The notes under the pieces were generated by a model. The model was not told where the DNA came from. It did not search any database and saw only the letters and a list, made by a program, of their open reading frames with translations. Below are positions 16,943-26,427 of a stretch of DNA of 64,000 nt, piece after piece. Numbering within the stretch: position 1 is the stretch's first letter; every line of letters starts with the position of its first letter. Source of the stretch: Lachnospiraceae bacterium (GTDB lineage: Bacteria; Bacillota; Clostridia; Lachnospirales; Lachnospiraceae); NCBI GenBank assembly GCA_015057585.1, contig SVEF01000001.1:62001-126000 (forward strand), in the 5' to 3' direction. Made by a program: the position numbers and the translations under genes.

Positions 16943-17335
16943 ATGCATCGGTTATTAGAGGAAACATTGGAAATGCTATGCTATGTCATTGTACTGGTTG
17001 GTACTTTGTTTCTATGCTCTGAGGGAATGAAGGACAGGTATCACTTAAATTGTGCAGAGCAGTGGGTTCACGCATTTCTTGAAGAGGCAGAACGACAGCA
17101 AAAAATCACACCAGAGGATTTGGAAGTGTTGGAAAAGCGTATGATGGAAGCGGAAACAGGATACAGTGTTTCTATTCAAATCAAAAGAAAAGAAGAGGTA
17201 TTTGATATGGAACAAATAAGGGAGAACTTTATAAGCGGGAAAACAATTTTGTTACAGCAAGGTGATTTTATACTGGTCTGTATTCGGGAGAGAGAAAGAG
17301 AACGAAGTATCAGGTACGCAATGATATGGTGGTGA
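16943..17335 (+). CDS. Small N-TM protein of the Tad-like operon
   Basis: A 130-aa protein. The open frame includes TTG at 16940, but ATG 16943 with GGGAG upstream is the natural start. A membrane helix occupies about residues 9-27 (MLCYVIVLVGTLFLCSEG). The rest contains HAFLEEAERQQKITPEDLEVLEKRM, a helical segment, then GYSVSIQIKRKEEVFD and an Arg/Glu-rich C-terminal stretch. The layout resembles TadE/TadF-type proteins, in which an N-terminal anchor presents a small domain. No family recognised; the role is inferred from the operon. The next gene starts two bases after its stop. Confidence 0.72.
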   Translation: MHRLLEETLEMLCYVIVLVGTLFLCSEGMKDRYHLNCAEQWVHAFLEEAERQQKITPEDLEVLEKRMMEAETGYSVSIQIKRKEEVFDMEQIRENFISGKTILLQQGDFILVCIRERERERSIRYAMIWW

Positions 17336-17336
17336 T

Positions 17337-18014
17337 ATGAGAAAGGTTCATTTTGCGTTGATATTTTGCATGATAGTAGTTTCACTTTTTTTGAACGTGC
17401 TTACAGAACAAAAAAAGTATGAGGGTGTTAGAATGCAAAAGGAGCGGATGGAGGAAAGTCTGCGTTATGCCATCAGTATATGTGCACAGGAACTGGCAGG
17501 AGTGATGCAGGAAACAGCAGATGTAAAAAGAATGGTGTTCAGGGAGAGTTTTTTTCGTGCATGGCATATACGCCTTGGTATCATGGGAAATGAAGAGGAA
17601 CAGGAACGCCTGAATCTTCACATGCCGATTTTGGGATATCTATCAGAAGATGGTGCTTATTTTCTTCTTATAAAAGAAGAAAGAACAGGAGGAAAAACAA
17701 GGCTGATAAGGGAGTGGACCGAAAAGATTCCATATGCTCTGACAGGAGATGAAAAAGAGAACCGGCAGATATTGACTGCATTTTGGGAAGAGACAGTTTC
17801 GGAGTATTTGACTGAACACAATCGCATTGCAAAACAATATGGCCTGGAATATGAGTTCTATGTACCTCTCTTTTTAAACGATCCGGAGCAAAGACTTGGC
17901 TTTCCGATTGTTTTTGCAGTGTTTCAAGGTTGGCCACTGGAGGGAAGTGGAAAGTATTTATATGAAAATTGTATGGGTGCTAATGCATATATCATTCCAA
18001 AAGACAATCCGTAG
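17337..18014 (+). CDS. N-TM protein of the Tad-like operon, TadE-like
   Basis: A 225-aa protein whose ATG lies right after the preceding stop, with GGTGGTG as ribosome site. The membrane segment is at about residues 4-20 (VHFALIFCMIVVSLFLNVL), followed by a helical linker with many Met and Glu. A compact domain of about 170 residues ends with VFAVFQGWPLEG and YIIPKDNP. This is the largest of the six single-anchor proteins and the last before the surface proteins. No known domain is apparent. Its position and topology suggest an exported component, possibly a minor subunit or tip adaptor; this is inference. Confidence 0.72.
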   Translation: MRKVHFALIFCMIVVSLFLNVLTEQKKYEGVRMQKERMEESLRYAISICAQELAGVMQETADVKRMVFRESFFRAWHIRLGIMGNEEEQERLNLHMPILGYLSEDGAYFLLIKEERTGGKTRLIREWTEKIPYALTGDEKENRQILTAFWEETVSEYLTEHNRIAKQYGLEYEFYVPLFLNDPEQRLGFPIVFAVFQGWPLEGSGKYLYENCMGANAYIIPKDNP

Positions 18015-18131
18015 TTTTCGGTACGTCCTTTCCGGAAAACAGAATTGTCAAAATAAGGTATATGCGGTATGGTTATTATAAAGAAACGTTAGGAAGCAAC
18101 ATTAGGATAAAAGGTATCGGGAGGACGAGTT

Positions 18132-19901
18132 ATGAAAAGAACGTGGATTGCATGGATTACGGTAGGAATTTTGGTGGTAATTGTAATTTCTGGGATTTTA
18201 GCCTGGTTTATACTGAAAATAGAAGGGAAAGATCCGGGGGCGCCGGGGACATATATGTCAACTATGACACCGGATCCGACGGTTACAGCCGTGCCGACTG
18301 AAACACCAAAGAATATACTAACGCCGGAACCTACGGCAGCCGTAGCTCCTACTATGACTCCAACGGAAACGTTGACACCAACCCCGGAGCCAACGGCGAC
18401 AAACACGCCGGTACCTACGGCTACAAATACTCCTACACCGGAGCCAACGGCAACGAGTACACCTACTCCAACCTCTACGAATACACCAACACCGACTCCG
18501 AGATTTACATTTGACGAGTTTGAGAAGGAAATGTATGTTAAGGACGGAGTAAATGTGCGTGATTTGCCGTCTACGGAAGGTGAGAAGATTGGCAGTCTTA
18601 AACAGTGGGATAAGGTAAAGGTAACCGGTCAGTGTAAGGAAACAAAGTGGTACCGTATCGAGTTTGACGGAACGGTTGGATATGTGAGCGGAAATTTCTT
18701 GGTAGAGAACGGACCAACTCCGACTCCAACTCCGACTAATACACCTACTCCAACGAACACACCGACACCTACACCGACCAACACACCTACCCCGACTCCT
18801 ACGAATACACCGACTCCTACGAATACTCCAACACCGAAACCAACGAGTACACCTACACCAAAGCCTACGGCAACGCCAAAGCCAACCGCGACACCAAAGC
18901 CAACGAGTACGCCGACTCCAAAGCCAACAGCAACGCCTACACCGGCACCTGCGTTTAGGTTCATGGGTAATCCGAATGAAATCATGTTGTTCAATGAAAA
19001 TCCGGAAGAAATCAAGTTCCGTATAGAGAACGAGATGAATGAGGATGTCCAGGTTGAAGTGGTATCCAGTAATGACTATGTAGTAAACGCTTATCTTGAG
19101 CAGAACGGTAACGGATATTATAACTATGTGGTAAATGTTTTCGGAAGAGAAAGCGGAACCGCAGAAGTCACTCTTACCATTTATGCAAAGGGAGCCAGTG
19201 GCAGATACAACGTTGTCTGTGACAGAAGAACGGTAAAGGTAACGGTTGAGTTTGAAAACGTGCCGGTAAGTCCAAACGCAAATTATCCGATTTTTGAGAA
19301 CGAGTGGCAGTATGGTGATGATATTACCGTACAGGTATGGTCAGACGGCTATTACGGTCTTGTATATGTTTTCGGAAGTGGAGAAATGTGGGACGGAAAC
19401 ACGGCAAAAGGAAAGATAGGAACCTCTATGCCATGGGCTGACTATGATATCTGCAATGTCGCGCCTAATATTCGTGAAGTTGCGATTGCAGACGGTGTTA
19501 CACATTTGGAAGATTTGAATATAAGATTGTTGGAAAATGTAAAAATACCGACAACAGTAAAAAGTATCGGAAAACTTTGTTTTGCCGATTGCAATCAGTT
19601 TACCGAAATTGTAATTCCGGAAGGCGTCGAATATATCGACGACTGGGCATTTTCTTTCTGCAACAATGTAACGCGAATTGAACTACCATCCACATTGAAA
19701 TACATCGGTATGGGAGCGTTCGATTTGGATATTCACCGTGAGGCAGTAAACCGCAACAAGGTAAAGAGCGTAACGATTCCTGCAGGAGTGGAGTACATTG
19801 ATTACGGAGCCTTTGGTTACCGCTGGGATATTGAAATCATTGTGCCGGAAGGACTTGATACATCAAACTTTGACCCGGACTGGAATATTATCATGTCGTA
19901 A
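18132..19901 (+). CDS. Membrane-anchored SH3b and BspA-type leucine-rich-repeat surface protein
   Basis: A 589-aa protein with GGGAGG before ATG. Residues 5-28 form a signal anchor (IAWITVGILVVIVISGILAW). A Pro/Thr linker (about 38-125) leads to an SH3b domain at about 130-190 (VNVRDLPSTEGEKIGSL, then WYRIEFDGTVGYVSG), followed by a second long Pro/Thr linker (194-275). Next come a beta-rich domain at 278-375 and BspA-like leucine-rich repeats at about 440-580, with units such as TEIVIPEGVEYIDDWAFSFC. Such repeats bind host or bacterial surface ligands. The Pro/Thr linkers would span the wall. It is separated from the preceding genes by 117 bases but keeps the same strand, so it may be an accessory surface part of the Tad-like locus. 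Confidence 0.88.
   Translation: MKRTWIAWITVGILVVIVISGILAWFILKIEGKDPGAPGTYMSTMTPDPTVTAVPTETPKNILTPEPTAAVAPTMTPTETLTPTPEPTATNTPVPTATNTPTPEPTATSTPTPTSTNTPTPTPRFTFDEFEKEMYVKDGVNVRDLPSTEGEKIGSLKQWDKVKVTGQCKETKWYRIEFDGTVGYVSGNFLVENGPTPTPTPTNTPTPTNTPTPTPTNTPTPTPTNTPTPTNTPTPKPTSTPTPKPTATPKPTATPKPTSTPTPKPTATPTPAPAFRFMGNPNEIMLFNENPEEIKFRIENEMNEDVQVEVVSSNDYVVNAYLEQNGNGYYNYVVNVFGRESGTAEVTLTIYAKGASGRYNVVCDRRTVKVTVEFENVPVSPNANYPIFENEWQYGDDITVQVWSDGYYGLVYVFGSGEMWDGNTAKGKIGTSMPWADYDICNVAPNIREVAIADGVTHLEDLNIRLLENVKIPTTVKSIGKLCFADCNQFTEIVIPEGVEYIDDWAFSFCNNVTRIELPSTLKYIGMGAFDLDIHREAVNRNKVKSVTIPAGVEYIDYGAFGYRWDIEIIVPEGLDTSNFDPDWNIIMS
18715..18954 (+). repeat. Pro/Thr-coding short tandem repeat
   Basis: A run of CCNAC(N) and related units encoding PTPTNTP, PTPTSTP and PKPTATP blocks inside the SH3b/leucine-rich-repeat protein. 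The third bases vary widely, so the repeat is kept at protein level more than at DNA level. It may still slip during replication. Confidence 0.8.
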
Positions 19902-19919
19902 TAATTAAATAAAGAACAT

Positions 19920-19979
19920 AAAAAGGGCGATGAACACAGGTTGTTGACACAACTATCTGTAGTAAGTCGTCTTTTTTTG
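19920..19979 (+). terminator. Possible terminator between the two surface-protein genes
   Basis: AAAAAGGGCGA pairs imperfectly with TCGTCTTTTT, enclosing a small GTTGT/ACAAC hairpin, and ends with seven T residues. The stem contains a bulge and a G-U pair. It could reduce, but not fully stop, reading into the giant gene. Confidence 0.45.
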
Positions 19980-20025
19980 TACAAAAATAGAAAATAACGT
20001 TATAGAGGAAAAGAGGAGGATACAC

Positions 20026-23000
20026 ATGAAGATTTTTCATAAAGAAATAAGAAAGCAAAAACTTCCGGCTCTGATATTTCTGTGCCTCGCTCTGGTTTTG
20101 ACAGCAGGAATACTGTCAGAGGATATCTTTGTTCAGGCGTTCGATGTTTATGAGATGACAGAGGACAATGACCTCATTCTGGAGTTTACACAGAAAAAAG
20201 CATCCGGTTCAGCTACGTACCGCTATGGAACGGATAACTGGTGGTTATCATCAAAGAAAATGAACGGAGGTAGAGCGGATTTAACTTCCTCCGCTTACAA
20301 CCAGTCGACAGTAACTAAAGTTAACGCATATCCTATTACACCGATCCCCACCCCGGATGCAAACGGAAATTATGACGAACGCAGAAAAATGCGAGCAGAG
20401 GAGATTGTCGCCTGGGCATCTGAGGCGTATGGACGAGATAGAATTCTTACAGGAGATAATGGAACTCCCGGAGTAGTAACAGCATACGCTTCCCGAACAT
20501 TTAGGGTGTACAAGAACAACGTAGATGTCGGAAAGACTTATTACTGCTATAATGACATTTCCAACGCTTTAAATGAATGGGGAGAGAAATGGTCTAAGGG
20601 AGCAGATTCAGCTTTTCGCCGTTCCTACGATAAGGAAATCTATTTAAAGTTTGCGCTGACAGACCTTACTGTAAAAGTAATTGATAAGGGCACAGGAGAA
20701 GAAATCAAGGGCTATGCATATAATACAGAACCATATATCTTTGGTGAAACTGTTACAAAAGATGCCCCGGATGATGTTCCCGGATACAGATACGACGGTT
20801 ATCGCCTTGTCGGAAGTAACGGACGCCCATATACCGGTTCTTCTACAAATTTTTCAAGGGTTCTTAAGTCCAGTGAACTTGGCAGTGGAAGCATGACACT
20901 TTACTTCATTTATGAGAAGGTGGACTCTGGTCCGGATAACACGGATCCGAATCCAACGTCCGGCCCGCTTCCTACGGGTGTTACGCCGACACCAACGAAT
21001 ACGCCTACACCAACTATTACACCGACTATTACACCAACTCCGGTGCCACAGAAGTACAGAAAAAAAGATGAGGCAGATAAACGCTATTTCACAACAGGAC
21101 AGGGTTATACCCTCGATGCAATAGCAAAGAATACTTCGTATTACCTTGCCAACAACGCAAGCAAGACAGGTGCAGGGCGAATAACGGCACATGAAGCAAC
21201 CACGCGCGCTAAGTCGTACCTTGTCGGTACGGATGCCAATAATAACACCTGGTATTTCATTGCAGACGGAACAAAGGCAACGTATGTACACCCTGCAACG
21301 TATGGAAGCGGAACGACAAAGTACAATGCCGATACGGCAGAGGTAAAATACATTACGGAACTGACCTTCCCGGAGACCATTACCTGTAATGGAACAACGT
21401 ACACGGTTACGTCCATCGGTGGCGGTTCCTCAACATACCATACGGTAACGTCAAGGACAACCTCAACGTCCACTTCGGAGACCTCGTATGATTACGGCAT
21501 TATCACGGGACTTTCCTATTATTCCTATGAGTCGAGTAACGGTACGTACCAGGATTATTACGATGTTGAATACATCTATGGTGTCCTTGGTAACGGATAT
21601 ATCGAAAGTCTGGGTGAGAAAGCAGCAAATACCGATTCGGGATACCATTATAAATATGAAAACAGTTACTATGTCTACAATACAACCTTAAAGGAGATAA
21701 CGATTCCGTCCACGGTAACGACGATCTGCCAGTATGCCTTTTTCCAGTGTGAAGAACTGCGTATCATTAACGGTGGGGAAGGTCTGGTTACGATTGAAGC
21801 AAATGCTTTCCGTGCGGCGACGCATAAGACACCGGTGATAAGTGAGGTCTGGAGCTGGAGCACATCTGACACGGAATCCACGGGCGGACTGTACTATTAC
21901 TATAACGGCGCATATTCCACCTCTTCCATAACCTCTGACATGAGGGCATGGGAGACGGAAGTAATGTTCCGTTACTACATGGCACTGCCGGAACTGCCGG
22001 TACTTAAGACGATTAAAGGAAACGCATTTGCCTACCACACCAACCTCAGCGTTGTTGTACTGTCAGAGACAACGGATTCGATTGGTTCCGGGGCATTCCT
22101 TGGCTGTAACCTTGACTCCATTACGATTCCGTGTAAGACGGCAAGTGTGGCTGACAGCAAGGATACTCTTGGCACCAAAGGTAATGTAACAAATAAAACC
22201 ATTATCTATACGGAACCGGATGCAGCCGGTGCGGTTGCCTACGGAAGAAAGTATGATAAATATTATACGCTAAAGTGCGGGTATAAGATTCACTATCTTC
22301 CGAACGGGGCACCGTTTTCGCCGCAGATGTCGATTGCAGGTCTTGAAAATCTGTATCTGGACATCGTGGACGGCGGCATCATCTATTCGTATCAGTGGGA
22401 AGGCTCCATAACAGCCTATTATTACATAGAATCCGACGGTTCTTTCTGGCTGGAGTATTCAAAAAAGTTTGAAAAAATGCCGGATGCTCCGGCACCGGAA
22501 GAAATTTTATACAACGATAACTTTAGCCTGGTCTATTATGATGCGCAGGGAAACATGTGGAGACTGCTTGTTTCCGGAAGCGGAAATACACGTAACCTTG
22601 ATGTGGAGGAAATTGTAACAGCACATCCGGTTTCGTCGATAAAGAGTATATCCTGTTCTTCAAGCGGACAGTTCTCGGTTGACTATCTTTCGGATGATAA
22701 CTGTACCTACAGGTATAACCGGGCGTATGACGGAACGGTAACACATACCTTACTGCGGCAGGTTCCCGCAGACAAAGGGCTTGTCACATCGTTTTACTAC
22801 GGGACAACGCCTGCAGGACAGGACAGCAGCAAGAAAGCGTATTACTTTAACGGATATGACTGGAGCACGGTTCCTAACGCACGGTATCCGTCCGGTGTTG
22901 TCATAAAGGCGGCATGGTCCAACGTATATTCCGAGGAACTGTATGATGAAGAGTATGACAGTTATTATACAGAGGATACCTATTATTACAGCGTTGTGGA

Positions 23001-25530
23001 TTCTTCGGGAAATATCCGGACCAGAAATCCGAATACCAATGTCTGGGATACAATGACCGCAGGGATTGGCGGGGATATTGTATATGCGAAACCGTTATTT
23101 ACAGGGTGGAGTGATGGTGCCTCCCTGATACAAAACAGTGACGGAACGGTTTATTTTTACATGGCAGCCTTAGATGACCTCGGCTCAAGATACTTTACGT
23201 CTTCCAGTGCTGTAACAAATTTAGGTACTTATGATTCCTATATCAGGAATGTAACCTACATAAAAATGAAAAATGTACCGCAGTATCTGTTCTATGTGGA
23301 ATTAGAGGACGGATCCCTTTACTACTTTACCTGCAGCTGGTACAGTACGGCAACGTATAACCCGACCACCATGACACGTCTTGGCGGAGATAACGTGTAT
23401 TTCAAGAAAATATTTATGCATAACACAGGTACCTTTGCTGATTATGATGAAGCGCAGATTTATACTGAAGATACGTTTTCCCTCCTTGGTCTGAGCACGG
23501 ACGGAAGACTGTTTGCAGCGGGATACTCGGATAATTTTTCACTTGGAACGGGAAATGTGTCGCACACATCGCCAAAAACGATGACGGATGTCAGTAACGG
23601 ACGTACGTATACGGATTTCATGACATCAACATCCTATCAGGAGTACTATGATTCGGACTGGAATCCGACGAGTTACGTGACGGAATGGAGATATACCACT
23701 GCACTTGGCACGGACGGAAATGTGTATCTGGCAGGACGGGCTGATACCTGGCACACAACCTTTACCCTGACCGGAGAGACAAGAGCGGAAGTCATTAAAC
23801 TGATAAATGAGGCCAGAGCGCTCACAAAGTGGGGCTACTATCTGCCGCATAATGCCATGGATAAGTACTTTACAGATACGGCAGAGTATATCTACGATGC
23901 CGGCTATCAGTTTTCGGCAAAAGTACTGCATAACACGTTTTTCGTTCCGTATCCGGGGTATGACTTTGAAACATGGAACACAGCTACGGACGGAACCGGT
24001 ACTGACTATGCCCCGGAAACAAAGGTGGTACTGACAAACGACCTTACCCTGCATGCACAGTGGGAGGCAAGCCTTCCGACGATTCACTACAATGCGAACG
24101 GCGGACAGGGTGGTATGGCAGATACGGTGCTGCCGCTTGGCACAACGAGTGCCTACCTTGCAAAGAACCGTTTTTACCGGCCGGATTATAAGTTTACCGG
24201 CTGGAACACAAAGGCGGACGGAACAGGAACTTCCTATACGGATGAAGCGTATGTGACCGGAGTGACCGGTTACCTTGAACTGTATGCCCAGTGGAAAGAG
24301 GTTGTCTACACCCTGGTTTACATGAAGTACCCTTACGGTTCTGCCGGAAACAGTGTATGGAAAACAAAAACCATGGGAAACGGTGCGTCAAATACGACAA
24401 GCGAGACCATCGAGGGACAGCCGATGACACCAAGCGGCTACACAGTCACTTACAATACCAATCGTTCCGGTACGATGAGTACCACACCGGTCATGGGAGC
24501 ACTGACAAGTGCAAACACCACAACATCGGCACCGACCTTTGAGAAATGGCAGCTCCGGGAACCGGATGCAGACGGAGTACACCAGTATTATGGTGTAAAC
24601 TATGCACCGGGAACTGTGGTATCAAGACTTACGGATACCGACGGGGCAGTTCTGTATCTTTACCCGACCTGGGGCGGCAGTGGTTCTTATGTTATCCTTC
24701 CGAATGCCACCTGTGACGGTTATGCACTGCTTGGCTGGTGTGAAGCACCGGACGGAAGCCTTGAAATTTATCTCCCGAACGATGACACAAGTAGTGAAGT
24801 CAGTACCTATGTGCCGGTGAAAAATGTAACGCTGTATGCGATTTGGGACCCGGAGGGAGAACAAGGAAGACTGGATTTTTGTATTACAGACACGACAGAT
24901 CCTATTGGAAAAGGAATGCTTCGTGAAGGAGTACAGGCTCTTATTTTGAAAACAGGGCATAAATTCTTTTATTCATTTTCTATGCAGGAAGATCAGCAAG
25001 TTTTACCCACAGAAATCAGAATCACTCCTGTTTATCGATGGATTTCTTACGATGAAGGAGAAAGAAGAGAATGTAGTGTGTATTATCATAGTTTAGTAAA
25101 TGGAAAACGAGTGCATTTTTTAATGGCCGGAGATGAGCAGGATACAAGAAACGGTATGGAAAGCGGGTGTATTTTGTTGAAGCAATTCCGGTCAGTGGAT
25201 GGGAAAAGAGTTTGGGAAGGAGAATTCTCTTTGCCAACGGAAGTGTTTCCTGTTTGCTCAGAGATGCAGACATGGTTTGAAGAACATCGGAAAAAGGAAC
25301 CTATGACAGGGAATGAGAACTTCTTTTTAAAGAATGGTTATCTTGCAATAGAATTTCAAGTGGAGTATAAAACAGAATTCGGAGAGTGGATTTCTTACGA
25401 AAACTGGAAGCAGGCCAAGGTATATCAGGATGCGATGGAAGCAGGTTGGAATTGTATGCCGGGAGAGGTAATACGTTATAATCTCGGAAAGAAAAGTACA
25501 GAAGATTACGAAATCGGGGGAGTGGAATAA
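20026..25530 (+). CDS. Giant surface protein with leucine-rich repeats, RCC1-like motifs and InlB B-repeats
   Basis: An 1834-aa protein with AGAGGAGG before ATG and a signal peptide to about residue 37. A MucBP-like segment (LTVKVIDKGTGEEIKGYAY) is near 215-270 and a short Pro/Thr linker near 305-340. BspA-like leucine-rich repeats (TLKEITIPSTVTTICQYAFF) lie at about 440-740. RCC1-like strands (LLGLSTDGRLFAAGYSDNF, TALGTDGNVYLAGRAD) are near 1150-1260, and InlB B-repeats (FETWNTATDGTGTDY, FTGWNTKADGTGTSY) at about 1290-1615. There is no LPXTG anchor or C-terminal membrane helix. The final 215 residues are a distinct domain encoded by more AT-rich DNA resembling the Tad-like genes. It is probably the operon's large exported adhesin or fibre-associated protein. 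That role is inferred. Confidence 0.88.
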   Translation: MKIFHKEIRKQKLPALIFLCLALVLTAGILSEDIFVQAFDVYEMTEDNDLILEFTQKKASGSATYRYGTDNWWLSSKKMNGGRADLTSSAYNQSTVTKVNAYPITPIPTPDANGNYDERRKMRAEEIVAWASEAYGRDRILTGDNGTPGVVTAYASRTFRVYKNNVDVGKTYYCYNDISNALNEWGEKWSKGADSAFRRSYDKEIYLKFALTDLTVKVIDKGTGEEIKGYAYNTEPYIFGETVTKDAPDDVPGYRYDGYRLVGSNGRPYTGSSTNFSRVLKSSELGSGSMTLYFIYEKVDSGPDNTDPNPTSGPLPTGVTPTPTNTPTPTITPTITPTPVPQKYRKKDEADKRYFTTGQGYTLDAIAKNTSYYLANNASKTGAGRITAHEATTRAKSYLVGTDANNNTWYFIADGTKATYVHPATYGSGTTKYNADTAEVKYITELTFPETITCNGTTYTVTSIGGGSSTYHTVTSRTTSTSTSETSYDYGIITGLSYYSYESSNGTYQDYYDVEYIYGVLGNGYIESLGEKAANTDSGYHYKYENSYYVYNTTLKEITIPSTVTTICQYAFFQCEELRIINGGEGLVTIEANAFRAATHKTPVISEVWSWSTSDTESTGGLYYYYNGAYSTSSITSDMRAWETEVMFRYYMALPELPVLKTIKGNAFAYHTNLSVVVLSETTDSIGSGAFLGCNLDSITIPCKTASVADSKDTLGTKGNVTNKTIIYTEPDAAGAVAYGRKYDKYYTLKCGYKIHYLPNGAPFSPQMSIAGLENLYLDIVDGGIIYSYQWEGSITAYYYIESDGSFWLEYSKKFEKMPDAPAPEEILYNDNFSLVYYDAQGNMWRLLVSGSGNTRNLDVEEIVTAHPVSSIKSISCSSSGQFSVDYLSDDNCTYRYNRAYDGTVTHTLLRQVPADKGLVTSFYYGTTPAGQDSSKKAYYFNGYDWSTVPNARYPSGVVIKAAWSNVYSEELYDEEYDSYYTEDTYYYSVVDSSGNIRTRNPNTNVWDTMTAGIGGDIVYAKPLFTGWSDGASLIQNSDGTVYFYMAALDDLGSRYFTSSSAVTNLGTYDSYIRNVTYIKMKNVPQYLFYVELEDGSLYYFTCSWYSTATYNPTTMTRLGGDNVYFKKIFMHNTGTFADYDEAQIYTEDTFSLLGLSTDGRLFAAGYSDNFSLGTGNVSHTSPKTMTDVSNGRTYTDFMTSTSYQEYYDSDWNPTSYVTEWRYTTALGTDGNVYLAGRADTWHTTFTLTGETRAEVIKLINEARALTKWGYYLPHNAMDKYFTDTAEYIYDAGYQFSAKVLHNTFFVPYPGYDFETWNTATDGTGTDYAPETKVVLTNDLTLHAQWEASLPTIHYNANGGQGGMADTVLPLGTTSAYLAKNRFYRPDYKFTGWNTKADGTGTSYTDEAYVTGVTGYLELYAQWKEVVYTLVYMKYPYGSAGNSVWKTKTMGNGASNTTSETIEGQPMTPSGYTVTYNTNRSGTMSTTPVMGALTSANTTTSAPTFEKWQLREPDADGVHQYYGVNYAPGTVVSRLTDTDGAVLYLYPTWGGSGSYVILPNATCDGYALLGWCEAPDGSLEIYLPNDDTSSEVSTYVPVKNVTLYAIWDPEGEQGRLDFCITDTTDPIGKGMLREGVQALILKTGHKFFYSFSMQEDQQVLPTEIRITPVYRWISYDEGERRECSVYYHSLVNGKRVHFLMAGDEQDTRNGMESGCILLKQFRSVDGKRVWEGEFSLPTEVFPVCSEMQTWFEEHRKKEPMTGNENFFLKNGYLAIEFQVEYKTEFGEWISYENWKQAKVYQDAMEAGWNCMPGEVIRYNLGKKSTEDYEIGGVE

Positions 25531-25589
25531 AAATGATAGATTTTATTACTTGCATTACGAGAAAAATGAAAATATAATGGAGGTATAGG

Positions 25590-26196
25590 ATGCAGAAGAA
25601 AGAGAAAGATACAAGTACAATTTTTGATGATGTATTTCGAACCATGGTTGAAAAGATGCCTTATTTGTTTATTCCATTGATTAATGATGTGTGGAGTTTG
25701 CTAATGGCGAAAAATACATATATGAGGTGCCGATTATTGATGTACAGGCCTATACGAAAGAAGAGATATTTAAAAAGAACTTACTTGTACTTTTGCCATA
25801 TTATATTATAAAATATGAAAAGCTATTTGTTAAAAGAGGCATAAAAAATCACGAATTACAGAGGCTGTTTCAAGATTTTCAAGAAATCAAACATAACTTG
25901 GATATTCTGAGCGTGTCAGGAAGAGATGAGATTTATGCCGATTTAATTCATTTGATTCTGCATGTGTCGAATTACATGTTGAAAAAATCTCCTGTTGCAA
26001 GGAAAGGAATTGGTGAAATCATGGGTGGAGAAGTATTAGAACTTATAGTGAAAAATTAATCAAGGAAGGAAGAGCAGAAGGAGAGTTAAGGGCTGTCATC
26101 TCATTTGTAAACGAAGGAATTATCTCTGTGGAATATGCGGCTGCAAAATTGGAGATTACGACAGATGAATTTGAAAAATTGATGAAAGAGATGTGA
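25590..26196 (+). pseudogene. Broken Rpn-family gene (PD-(D/E)XK nuclease/transposase type)
   Basis: Three fragments in three frames read as one decayed gene. The first (from ATG 25590, GGAGG site) encodes IFDDVFRTMVEKMPYLFIPLINDV, the usual N-terminus of Lachnospiraceae Rpn-like proteins. The frame then changes near 25690 to EFANGEKYIYEVPIIDVQAYTKEEIFKKNLLVLLPYYI, which belongs much further along in the family, so the nuclease core has been deleted. After a stop at 26057-26059 a third frame continues with LIKEGRAEGELRAVISFVNEG, then EYAAAKLEITTDEFEKLMKEM and TGA at 26194-26196. The family is known for recombination-promoting nucleases found in many copies. No activity is expected here. It fills most of the gap between 25531 and 26427. 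Confidence 0.85.
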
Positions 26197-26234
26197 GAAG
26201 GTATTTAAGATACAAAGGATTATATTTAGAGAAT

Positions 26235-26280
26235 AAAAAGGCTGAAAGTTTATGTGAAGAACGTTTGGCCTTTTTGTTTT
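26235..26280 (+). terminator. Terminator after the Rpn pseudogene
   Basis: AAAAAGGC (26235-26242) pairs with GCCTTTTT (26268-26275), extended inward by weaker pairs, and is followed by GTTTT. It separates the pseudogene from the CobW operon. Confidence 0.65.
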
Positions 26281-26325
26281 GCACAAAATTCTTGGTTTAA
26301 AACAATTTTGATGGAACGGATTTTC

Positions 26326-26354
26326 TTGACAGAAAACATAGAAAGGAATATACT
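26326..26354 (+). promoter_or_regulatory. Strong sigma-A promoter of the CobW operon
   Basis: TTGACA (26326-26331), 17-base spacer, TATACT (26349-26354). The start of transcription should lie near 26361, giving a leader of about 65 bases before ATG 26428. No clear Zur-type palindrome was seen next to it. Confidence 0.8.
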
Positions 26355-26427
26355 TTCTTCGTATAGAGACTTGTTCAAAAAGCAAAGATAAACATAAGAG
26401 TTTTTTATAGAGAAAGGAGTCAGAAAA

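Noticed and set aside
18715-18954. Short tandem repeat that could suggest a CRISPR array
   Set aside because: Units are a few bases long, there are no spacers of constant length, and the stretch encodes a Pro/Thr linker in frame.
18629-19015. Minus-strand frame rich in Gly/Val opposite the Pro/Thr linker
   Set aside because: It is the shadow of Pro/Thr codons and has no start site or conserved pattern.
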